From NCBI GenBank assembly GCA_930367215.1, contig OV884059.1:237273803-237337802 (forward strand): DNA of 64,000 bases, read 5' to 3'. Shown piece by piece: positions 45,232 to 55,903 of the stretch. Numbering within the stretch: the first letter of the stretch is position 1; every line of letters begins with the position of its first letter. The translations under genes and the position numbers were made by a program. A model generated the notes under the pieces. It had not been told where the DNA came from and made no database searches. It saw only the letters and a program-made list of their open reading frames with translations. Origin of the DNA: Pollenia angustigena (taxonomy: Eukaryota > Arthropoda > Insecta > Diptera > Polleniidae).

Positions 45232-45944
45232 TAGGGATGCGATTTCCATGCAAATGCATGTTTTTTGTCGATAGTCTAAAATCGATGTCGACCAATTATC
45301 TTTTTGAATCATTAAATTTGCGTTAAAATGGCATCGATTTGTTTTTGCATATTGTTGCATATTTTGGTGAAAATGCATATATTTGCATATTTTGGTTTTA
45401 AATGCATATTTTTGCATATTTTAATAATTGTTTAATAATTGTTTTGAGCTCTGCTTAAGATACAAGATTTCGACAAAAGATCCTTCAAGGAAGGAAAATA
45501 GCCCGACAAATTAAAAAAAAAATCCAAAACGTGTTGCAAAAAAAATACAGGATTTCAAAAAAAAATCAAATTTCAACTATTTTTGATCTGGAATCAAATG
45601 TGGGATCTGAATTAGAAAATTAATATTCTCCAAATGAATTGGCATCCTTCAAGTATGCTTAACTTCGGCTGACGTTGAGAGATCATTTTCTATGTACAAA
45701 AGCTTTTTAACAGACAAAGGCTTACTTTTGATAACATAAAAAAGTATTTATTTGATTATGCAAACAAAAATTTAAGTTATGTAGTTATTTAAATTATACC
45801 TTTGAATAACAGTAGAATTTTTTATTTTGTTTTAAATAAAATAAAAAAACAACCGCTTATTGAAAATGGTCAATTTTTTAATGCATATTTTGGAGTTTTT
45901 AGTGCATATTTTCGATTTTTTAGTGCATGAAAATCTCATCCCTA
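45232..45944 (+). mobile_element. nested hAT element, deleted, perfect 8-bp TSD
   Basis: It begins TAGGGATGCGATTTCC and ends with the near-complement GAAAATCTCATCCCTA. CTTATGAC is duplicated at 45224-45231 and 45945-45952. The ends repeat TGCATATTTT motifs many times. It retains a piece of transposase (next entry). Confidence 0.85.
45662..45736 (+). pseudogene. hAT transposase dimerization-domain remnant
   Basis: Reads TSADVERSFSMYKSFLTD, the conserved C-terminal (hATC) motif of hAT transposases. The rest of the ORF is gone, and stops follow shortly. Confidence 0.75.
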
Positions 45945-46920
45945 CTTATGACTAACATTATTATTATGTAAAGGCCATAAGCACTGCTACCCAAAGAATC
46001 TTTTGTGCAGTCCAAGTGTTTACTGAAGTAGAGTAAGGCTACATGTAAAGCCATTTATTTTACACAGTGAGAGATTGCATGCTTCAATTTAAGTATTTTA
46101 GATCATTTTAAGGAACTTAATTTCGCTTAACAGTGTGACCAAATCTTTAAATTTTTTTTAACAGCTAAAACTTGCATCAGACAATGCCATAAAAGGGTTA
46201 AAAATGCTAAAGTTTTGTTAAAAATTTATTAACAGTATGAAATTTTATTAAAAGCTAAAAACATATTCGCAACTCATTTTTAACCAAATTAAAATTGTTG
46301 GTAATATTTTAACAAATTTAACGCAAACTATTTTATTTCTAGTCCCTATGCTCGTTATAGGATCGAGGGGAATATATTTATTTTACTTCTATGCTTTGCT
46401 CTGAATTAAAAGATTAAAGAAAGCCATATTTTAGACCAGTTAATTTCTTTCAGTTTAAGAAAAGTTGGAATTTTAAAATCAGAAATATCTATTGCGCCCA
46501 GGCTTCTTTCAGATTTCATGTTTCTCACTATGTTTGTGCTTGTGTTAATAATTCATATACATACATATATTCATACGCTCACATTTGTCAAAAAATTTCA
46601 AATATTTGTTTGCCCTTATCTGAACACTAACTGGCGTCTTCATAAAAAATAAAATAGATTTGAAATGTATTTTAAGAAAATTTTGCCTTAAAACACATTT
46701 TAAACTTGTTTTATTTTTTATGAATACGGCAGTAAATATTTTTGAGGGGCAAACAGAAAAACCGCTGATTTTAGGCAAACAAAATTATTTGTCAGCAAAT
46801 AAAAGTGCTCCTAATGTGACCAATCAATGTCAAATATTTTCCTTGTTTATGGGCAAATAAATATTTGTTCTTACAAAAATTTTGTAAGATCATACAGCGT
46901 CGAACAAAAAGTTTTAAAAT

Positions 46921-47863
46921 AAAACAAGTTAGAGTGCTATATTCGGCTGTGCCGAATCTTTGATACCCTCCACCGACAGTTCGAATGTTTAAGGAGTAAT
47001 ATCTGTATGATGTTATTATTATCTTTAACTGTGACGATTTGTTATTAATTATGGTTTTAGGCGACTAAACTGTTTTCCGATAGTAGGGTTTATATGGGGC
47101 CTAGGGTAAATAATGAACCGATCATCACGAAATTTCACAGAGTCATTTCCAGTCTTTTAAAACTCTGACGTACCAATCTCTGTTATGCTAGCATTAATAA
47201 TTATGGTTTTAGGTGTACTAAACTGTTTTCCGGGAGTAGGGTTTCTATGGGGCCTAGGGTAAATTATGTACCGATCTTCACGAAATTTCACAGTATCATT
47301 TATAGTCCTATAAAACTGTGACGAACCAAAATTTGTTATGATTGCATTATTTTTTACGGTTTTCGGCGTACTAAACTATTTTCCGGTAGTACGGTTTATA
47401 TGGGGCCTAAGGTAAATTATGGACGGATCTTCACGAAATTTAACATCCTGATTTCCAGTCAAATAACACAAATTTTTGCCAAATCTTATTTCATTCCGTG
47501 CCTTAGCACTTTATGTTATTTTTTGTAACAAAATTATCAATTTTTTTAGGTGGTGGTTCCACATTTTGATTCATAGCTCTGGTCCTACTGAACCGATTTA
47601 GCTGGATTTCAAGTCCAAACTGCTTAGGATAACTACAAGCAATTTGGCACCAAGTTTGTTCATTTCTTTTGAGTTGTTCGAAAGTGAGCGTGTTTTCAAC
47701 AGACGGACAGACAGACGGACATGGCAAAATCGACTTAGAATTACTCAAGGACCCAGAATATATATACTGTATGGGGTCTGAGATGAATAATAAAAAAGTT
47801 TCACACGGAATGACAAACAAAATATACCCCCTTCACAACTAATTGTGGTGGAGGGTATAAAAA
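46921..47863 (-). mobile_element. 153-bp-repeat family element, inverted, three units
   Basis: Reverse orientation of 41989-43427: begins AAAACAAGTTAGAGTGC and ends GTGGAGGGTATAAAAA. Only three tandem units (spacing about 153) against six in copies A and B. More diverged than A is from B. Confidence 0.75.
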
Positions 47864-48059
47864 TTGAGAAAATTAATCAAATTTTTAATGACGAAAAAGC
47901 ATATTTTTGTAAAAAATTTTCCTGTGTTAACTCTGTTTGAAAGAGTTGCATGGTAAGTAGGATACAATATGTTACAAAATACATTTTTCTTACGTTAATA
48001 AACAATGTATATAATACAGCTTTAATATACGAATCTATGTTACAATTTATGCAATCGAA

Positions 48060-48880
48060 GCATGGCGCATCTGTATTTACAGAGTTCACCCACTTTGGGA
48101 CCCATTATAAATCATGGAGCCGCTAAAATAAAATTATGTTATGAGATTAAGATTTATATAAAACTTATTTGTACCGAACGATTTATCGACATTAACATCT
48201 TTTTGTCGCCAGTAAGTGATTGTAGGGAGAGAGTTTATATGGGACATAGAATCAATTTTGTACCTACCAAGAAAAAATTTTGACTAGACATACAAGCTAT
48301 TGTAGAAATTATCGCCAAGACCAACATTTATAAGATAATTATAGCATTAAAAGCCATTTACAGAAGTGGTTATTGTATAAGAGGTATGGTAAAATATGGA
48401 CCGATTACGAATAGGGTTAATATGTACTAACATAATAATAAAGACTTTGTTTTGGGGGAAATGTGAAATTATGGACGAATTCTTTTTACTCATGATAATT
48501 AAAACGTATACACCAAATTGCATTATATTATCTCCGAAATTGCGACCTGTACTTTGCGAATAAGGTTAACATGGACAGCCAGATGAGCGGACATTGTTTA
48601 ATTGATTCAGAAATATAAAAGTTTTGGTGCCAAATTTGTTCTAGTTTTTCCAAGCAGTGTTGGATTGAAATCCAGCATAATCAGCACAGTAAATAAATGG
48701 TTATGGATCCAAATGTAAAACAATCGATATTTCTGTTACTAAAACTCACATAAAATGATGGGGGAATGCACCGAATGTTGTTACATTTTGCACAAGCTAG
48801 ATAATTATGAAAAGTCCTCTTACAACCAAATTTCGTGAAGATAGTAGACCCACTGTATGCAAAACTTAGGCCCTCATTAT
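48060..48880. repeat. decayed repeat fragments
   Basis: GGACCGATTACGAATAGG, CAAATTTGTTCTAGTTTTTC and AATCCAGCATAATC recall the bodies of the TATACCC-type repeats. No ends resolved. Confidence 0.4.
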
Positions 48881-49457
48881 GTTAATCGCAACGCAACGCC
48901 AAAGAATTACATTGCAAGCAAAAACAAAGTCATAAATATTTTTTAATTTTGTTGTTGCTTTCTACAGAAATTCTTATTGCGTTTTCAAATTTTTAAACGC
49001 CTTATTTCTTTAGAAAGGTTTTTTTTTTACATTCTCAATATAAGCCCGAAATGATTTTTTTTTTAATCTAATTTGAGATTAGAACCCACAATCTGGTAGC
49101 CCTATTTTAGTCAACTGTTTTATACAATGCAAATTGATTTATGTCAAAAGTTAGTTGTGTTTTTGAAATATCGACCAATGAAAGCAACAAATAAAATCCA
49201 ATGTTGTGTGTTTGGTGTTCTTACTTGCTGTAGTATCGCCACCACTCTATACATGAATTCGCCTTGGCAAATATTTTTATATTTGAACACAGGGCAAACA
49301 TGTTTTCCCATATTTTATTTGTAGCCATTTAATATCTGTTTGAACAAACAAAAATGAGCAAATAAATGTGCGTAGTGTGACTAGATAATAAAATTTTTCT
49401 TGTTTTAAACAAAATTTTAGGAAAACACAGCCAAACAAAAATTGGGAATATTGTGAC

Positions 49458-50829
49458 TAGAGTTTTTTTTTCCCGGAGTTTTTCGATTCCCGGGAAAGCG
49501 GGAAATTTTTTTGAATTTCCCGGGATCCCGCTCCATATAAATAATACACAGTAAATTAAATAAAAGAAATCCTTAAATACTACAAAATTAATGATGATTA
49601 AAAGAGGAACTTGAATTATTATTACCTTACGGTTTTATATGTAAATTCCGTATTATTATTATGCTCTAGATACAAGATAAAAACTAAGATAAACATAACA
49701 ATTTAATTCATAAAACAATAATAAAAACAAACACAAATTGAGGTACTCAAGATATGAGATCAAAAAGTTAATTCATAAAATAGATAAAATATTTTAAATA
49801 AATATATTAACATTTTTTAACGGCTTAGGAAATAACTTTCTGACACATTCAAAGCGCTTAGTAAGTCGTCAAAAAGTATATTGATTATTTTATTTACTAA
49901 TTACCATGTTTCCGAAAAATTTCGTTCATTTTTTTTACCGAGGTTGGATAAATAGTTAAAAGTGCACCGTTGTAGAAGGCTTTTGATTCACAATAAGAAG
50001 CATTTTTTTTAATAAACAACGGGTATATCAGTCAAATGTATGTCAAGGTTCATGCAAAAAATAGCATCAACCTCTTACAAACCTTTTCATTTCATTATGT
50101 CTATCTGTAATCTTTAGGACAATTTGTTTTTCAAATTGTATGTTGTAGTATCTTACACGAGTTTCCAAAATTTTTTTTATTTCGGTTTCCCCGCACTTCA
50201 AGGGTATATTAACCAACACAAATTGAAAAAAATTTGTGTTTATTACCTAATAAACATATCGCTCCTTCATTGCAACATAGTCATATCTCAAAAAATCAAA
50301 AATTTTAAGTTATTTAAGCAAAGTGTTCCTTCATGCCTTCTCGTATTTTATCTCAAACTGAACCGAAGTTATAGCAAAATATATCTTTAAATCGGTACAT
50401 TTTGAAAACTTTAATCGCATTTTGCCAAGTTCATTTGTTTTTGTAGATATGACTATGTTGCAATAAAGACTTGTCCATGGACAATTAAGCTTTACTACCT
50501 GCATCTTATTTTGAATTAATGTTCTTTATTAACTTTTCACTTCACTGAATTTATTAATTATCAACTGTTGCACTGCCTATTCTGCTTTAAGTAGATTTAT
50601 TGCATCAGGAGACATTGATTTACGTATGTACTCACTTCTTGTAATTGATCTAATCGACAACCCATCCACAGATGCTTATTTTAAGAGAATAGAAAACTAA
50701 ATTTCAAAGTATAAAAAGCTGTTTTCTTAAACTATGAGGAATTTTTTATTTCCCGGGATCTCGCATGAAAAATCCCGGGAAAGCGGGAAATATAATTATT
50801 GTCCCGGCAATTCCCGGGAAAAAACCCTA
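49458..50829. mobile_element. 1.37-kb non-autonomous hAT-type element
   Basis: It begins TAGAGTTTTTTTTTCCCGG and ends CCCGGGAAAAAACCCTA. The perfect 8-bp TSD ATTGTGAC is at 49450-49457 and 50830-50837. TTCCCGGGAAAGCGGGAAAT-like motifs repeat at both ends. An inverted pair ATTGCAACATAGTCATATCT lies inside (about 50269-50288, 50446-50465), perhaps another small insertion. No ORF. Confidence 0.85.
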
Positions 50830-51188
50830 ATTGTGACCGTACCTTTAGGTATTTATATTATTTTTTCTTTACTTTATTTTGCATAACTTTTCTCTTACAG
50901 TGTTTAACTTTCCACCCTAAATTATTGTATATCAAGCAAAACTCAAACATCTTTCTAAGTTTCTTTTAATATCTCATGCATTTTGGCAATATTTTCCAAT
51001 TTACTACCTTTTACTTATTCCAATCCACTGCAACAAGCGCATTTCCAATTTGTTAAAAATTAATAAAAATTATAATTTTTTATTAAATTTTATTTTCGCT
51101 TTAATTTGGCGAATGATTACGAATATCGTAAGAAAGGCGAATATTCGAAGATACGAATAGGAATGTTCTTAACATCACTAGTATTTAC

Positions 51189-53389
51189 AGAGAAAAAATT
51201 ATGAATGAAGTGGAAAAATACTCGGTTAGGAATGCTAAGAGAATATATAGGAAGAAAAAAAAAACAATTTATGATAACTATTCATGATAATGATTGTTCT
51301 AGACGCTGCAAGTATGACTGTTTTGGTCTGTTTCGCTGAATGATTTTGTGGCAAGAGGGAGGGATGCCATTGAAATTTCTCATGAATTAAAAAATAGATA
51401 AAAGGTCTTGCGTGTATTTGCCTTGTGATGAAATAATTTCAAGTGGAATGATGAAATTTCTTTAAAATCTCTTCTGGTGAGAAAAGCTTTTGGTGTTTAG
51501 TTTTTGGTATCCTTGAAAAGAATATTTGTGTACGAACAAAAACAAAGACGGAAATTCCTTGAAGCAGGTTTTAATACAAAGACGCTCTAATAAAATTTAA
51601 TGCGAAGTTGTGTGTTTCTTTTTTTAATAAGGGTAAGAGTTTTTTTTGATATTCCTAGATCAATCTTGTTCTTTTTATTATTATTGAAAGAAAAGAAAAA
51701 AAAATTAAGTTCACAATGAAATGTTTCAGGCTTTATTCTCTAAATATAAATATTCAACACGTGTTGATGTTTTTTGGTTGTGAATGTCCTGTTGTTTAAA
51801 ATTTTCCCTAAGTGTTCAAAGCCAATGACCATTTCAAGGTTAAATTTTTCTTCATTACCTAAGGAAATATACAAACATATTGTAAACAAGATCTTTCTGG
51901 CAATCTCTGAGTGTGCTGCTTCCCAAGAATCCTTAAAAGGACTTTGACCTTTTCGCAAGATTTCGGTATTTTCAATGTCAAATTGTTTCTAATTGTTTTC
52001 ATTAGAAACTTCAGTTTAGGTAGAAAAATATGTTGAAAAGATGTGTTTTTCTATTTTAGTTTTGATCCTTTTGGTTTTTTAACTCAAGAAATGGCAATGA
52101 CCGTTTTCAAGGTCAATCTATTGTGTATTATATATGTATATGTATCTGTATTGTGTACAGCAATTTTTGGAAGATCCTTGGCAATTGTAGTTTTATTTTT
52201 CAAAATTTCTTAGGAAATTTTTTATTGTTTTTTTCTTTTTGTTATTGAAGAAGTTTTATGTGACAACAAAACAACATTGAAACCATTGGGTAATTTTGTG
52301 AGAAAATTTTTTTATATATTTTTTTTTTTTTTTTGTTAGAAGCATGATCGCAAAACAAAATTTTCCATAAAGTTTATTTTATGAAAAATTTATTTGCTTT
52401 TATTGCTATCAACAAATAAACATGTGGTCACCTTTTTTTCATAAATTTTATCCGCTTTCGCTGTGACCAACGATTTACAACCATCAACATTTATGGAACA
52501 ACGATAAAACAAATCAATTTGATTTTGCCGATTCTCATTAACATTTTTAGAATACTATCAGTTTTGATTTATTCGTTTATTGACACAAAATTTTACAACA
52601 TTATGTCAATAAACAATTTCAAGGTTAAATAACCAAAAACATTAATATTTGGTAATCATTCCCATTTTAATTAATTCAACTACTACAACTACAACAAACA
52701 CAATCACTTAAAAAAAAAATAAATATCAAAAATGTTTTGAAAAAAAAGTAGAAGAGTTCATTGACGCATGCCCAACGTACTAAAAACAAAATATTTTTTC
52801 TTGTTATAATAACAAAAATAAATCATTGCCAATTAATTCCAAAGATATACTTATATATTTTTAACAAAAAAAAAAAAAAAACAAATGTAAACAACAAGTA
52901 CATGCAAGATGCTCAACTTGATCAGAACATGAATCAGCAACAAGTGAAAAAAGGGTGTCTAAGCCGCTTTTGACAACTTTTAATACTCGTCAATTTTTAT
53001 GCGAGCGGAGAGGAGATGTAAAATAAGCAGAAGCAGATTTTAATATTGGACCGTTCTAGGTAAATTTAATTTACTACGATTTGTTTACATTTTTGGATTT
53101 TAATATTTTACAGTTGCTTGCGGCTGTAATTACACTCTACAGGGCGGCTTACAAACTCTTAAGCAGATTAAAATAAATTTAAATATGTGATCTTGCAATT
53201 CCTTAATCGGAGTAAAATGAGTTGCTAATTATATTTTCTAAAAGTAAATGTGTGTTCGATACGATCCAAGATATTATAGATGTTTATATCTTCATAGTAT
53301 GCACAAGAGCTTTCATTAAGCGCTATCTAACTTTAAATTTAATTATAACAAAATTTTAGATATAATCGAAAATTTAAGCTAGCCAATAT
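51189..53389. other. no gene recognised
   Basis: AT-rich with homopolymer runs (for example 52315-52336 and 52865-52880) and short TATATGTATATG repeats near 52128. Frames are short and show no domain. Confidence 0.45.
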
Positions 53390-53399
53390 GCTTAGAGCT

Positions 53400-53990
53400 T
53401 AGTCCAATAAGATAGGAATCAGAATTAATCTAGATAAAACATAGAAGATGCGTATAAGCCCCATACTAACTGACCCATTAAACGGTCTACTTACAAAGGT
53501 ACACAGTGTAGAAGAGTCCCATGGAGATATAGCCCTACGTCGAAAAAGATGGAGACAACTAATAGACGGCCTATGCTCGGCGTAGAGGCAGCTCGTTATC
53601 ATTTAACGACGAGCAAGGCAATATATATTAAGTATTTGGTATATTCCACGTTTTTGCGCAAAAACTATGCCGAATTTGACCGATGCCATGGGTTATGTTG
53701 GCTTTGAGGACTGCTGTGGCGCATTCGCATTAAACTGTGGCTAAAGAAAACACCACAATAAAAAGATTTACGAGACGAAATCGCATGATAGATGCAGTCA
53801 GTTCAAATGACCTCTACTTTAGATAAACATGCCCTTAAATCGTTTGTGCAGAATGTCGTTGGTGTCCATATCATATACTTGGGGCCCAAGAAGTTGTTAA
53901 TGAGTGAGCTGACCCACTTGCTCCTCAAAGAAATAAAGATTAATGACTTCGCTGTACAGCGGACGCAATTTTTTATTGTTTTGTAAAACG
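53400..53990 (+). other. G/C-richer fragment, possibly an old coding remnant
   Basis: A plus-strand frame near 53472-53586 reads TDPLNGLLTKVHSVEESHGD then IALRRKRWRQLIDGLCSA and a stop. A second frame at 53792-53986 (ALKSFVQNVVGVHIIYLGPK) follows. Composition is coding-like, but I recognise no family. Could be transposon or processed-pseudogene debris. Confidence 0.3.
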
Positions 53991-54806
53991 GGCTTTGGCC
54001 TTTAATTAGTGCTTATCAACGTAAAAATCGACGGATAAGGTACTTCCATGAAGTACAATTTCTAAGTTTTAAGTTAAAACTCTTATTTTACACTTAAATC
54101 GAATTTAATACAAAAAAAATTTCATGAGCTAAAATTAAGTTAATTTCTAACAAAAATCTAGTTCAAACTTTTTTTGAGTGCATATTTTATTATTTTATCT
54201 GTCACTTTTACAAACAAGGCGGCATTCATACGATGACTTTTGAGACATGTCTTTTTTTATTTTTGTATAAAAAATCGCAACAAAAATAACATTTCATTCA
54301 ATTTTTTTTTTTTGATAAAATTGTTCTTGCTATAAAATCGTAACGGTACCTTATATTGCGATGACATTTTAGGAGATGATGCAAGTGTTGCCAATAAAGT
54401 AATTTATTAAAAAAAAACGAAAATTTAAAATGATGTCGCTTACTTTATTTTCGCGGTTAGGGCACGATATGACAACCAATTTGACAGATGTTTATATAAA
54501 TATACGACCGCTATCAAGTGCCTAATTTTAGAACTCCCTATTAAAAGAACCTAATTTGTTGAAAATCCGATTATTCCTAACACGTTAACAAAAATCTTTT
54601 ACCAAAAACAATTTGCACAAATTGTTTACAAACAAATTTGGTTGAAAATTAAAATTTTAACAAATAAAAGTTTTTTCTTTCTAAAATTAAATCATAAAAG
54701 TTATAAGTTACAAAAATTGGTTAATAATAACACAAATAGGTTAACCACTAATTCAAGTATAATTGTTTGTCATGTTTATACTGGTACGGTCGTTTATCAA
54801 CCCAAC
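53991..54806. other. no gene recognised
   Basis: AT-rich, no supported feature. Confidence 0.45.
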
Positions 54807-54808
54807 TA

Positions 54809-55654
54809 GCGGGTGATTTTTTAGCTATTTTCTTTTTGGCAACACTGGTTTAAACAGCTGACGCACGTTTCGTGTTTTGTTTCACTGTCAAACATCTTCA
54901 GTTTGGTGTATAATTTAACCATGAATCGTCTTACAAACGAACAACGCTTGCAAATTATTGAATTTTATTATCAAAATGCGTGCTCTGTTAAGAAAGTTCA
55001 CGCGCACTTCTTGTGTTCAGCGACGAAGCTCATTTTGGCTCAATGGGTACGTTAATAAGCAGAAAAAGTCACAGCTTGGTGCGGTTTATGGGCTGGTGGC
55101 ATCATTGGACCGTACTTCTTCAAAGATGATGCGAATCGTAACGTAACTGTGAATGGTGAGCGCTACCGTGAGATGATATCCAACATTTTTTTGCCCACAA
55201 TGCAAGAGCTTGACTTGCATGACATGTGGTTTCAACAAGACAGCACGCTTAACAATGGACTTATTGAGAGGCGAGTTCAGTGAACATTTAATTTCACGTT
55301 CCGGACCGGTCAATTGGCCGCCTAGATCTTGCGATTTAACGCCTTTAGACTATTTTTTGTGGGGCTATGTTAAAGCTCATGTCTATACACACATGCCCGC
55401 TTCAATTGACGCATTGGAAGACAACATTGAAGCATTTATTTATGAGATACCGGCCGAAATGATGGAAAGAGTATGCCAAAATTGGACTAAGAGGATGGAC
55501 CTTTTGATGCGCAGTCACGGTCAACATTTGCATGAAATAATCTTTTGAATTATATGGACTGTACTATCGATTCAAATAAAGATTTCATGAATTTTTCTGA
55601 ATTTTATGTGTTTTTTTTTTCAAACTTTCCTATAGCTCTTAAAAAATCACCCGA
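54809..55654 (+). mobile_element. DD41D (rosa-like) mariner, internally deleted
   Basis: Terminal inverted repeats share CGGGTGATTTTTTA (left at 54810, right complement ending 55653), with TA on both sides (54807-54808, 55655-55656). The length of 846 is well below a full mariner (about 1.3 kb). It encodes a broken transposase. Confidence 0.85.
54921..55548 (+). pseudogene. mariner transposase, broken
   Basis: ATG at 54921 starts MNRLTNEQRLQIIEFYYQNA. A large deletion then joins the N-terminus to the first catalytic region (SDEAHF, with a lost T causing a frameshift near 55035). Next come GGIIGPYFFKDDANRNVTVN and MQELDLHDMWFQQD (second aspartate). A small deletion follows QQD; then MDLLRGEFSEHLISRSGPVN, DLTPLDYFLWG (third aspartate) and a C-terminus HGQHLHEIIF with stop at 55546. 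In intact relatives I recall a DD41D spacing, which fits the rosa group. Confidence 0.85.
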
Positions 55655-55903
55655 TATAACATGTTGCTCTTAAAGTTGTAGAGCTAAGGAATTTTAATAT
55701 TGCAGCAAAATTTAAACGCTTGACTTTGTATTTGATTGGTAAACTCTCTTCACTAATACTTACATGCAGCAACACTACCACAGCTTAAAATTTAAGCATC
55801 ACTGTGGTTCAAGAGCAAAATGTTTTTGTTGATAAACATTTATATTATTATGTTAGGTAAACATTTTATTATTATTTTTAACAATGACATGATTGTAGCC
55901 AAC

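Larger units (their letters stand above)
45012..51180. mobile_element. 6.2-kb hAT-type composite with nested insertions
   Basis: The left end TAGTGTTGTTACGAATA and right-end complement TAGTGATGTTAAGAACATTC, with 8-bp flanks GTTTTTAC (45004-45011) and GTATTTAC (51181-51188, one mismatch), suggest one hAT-type insertion. Both subterminal regions repeat ATTCG/CGAAT motifs. It now contains hAT-type elements at 45232 and 49458 and the 46921 element. No transposase frame of its own is visible. Confidence 0.55.

Noticed and set aside
46660..46860. 66-residue plus-strand frame
   Set aside because: Overlaps an antisense frame of similar length in AT-rich DNA inside the hAT-type composite; no domain.
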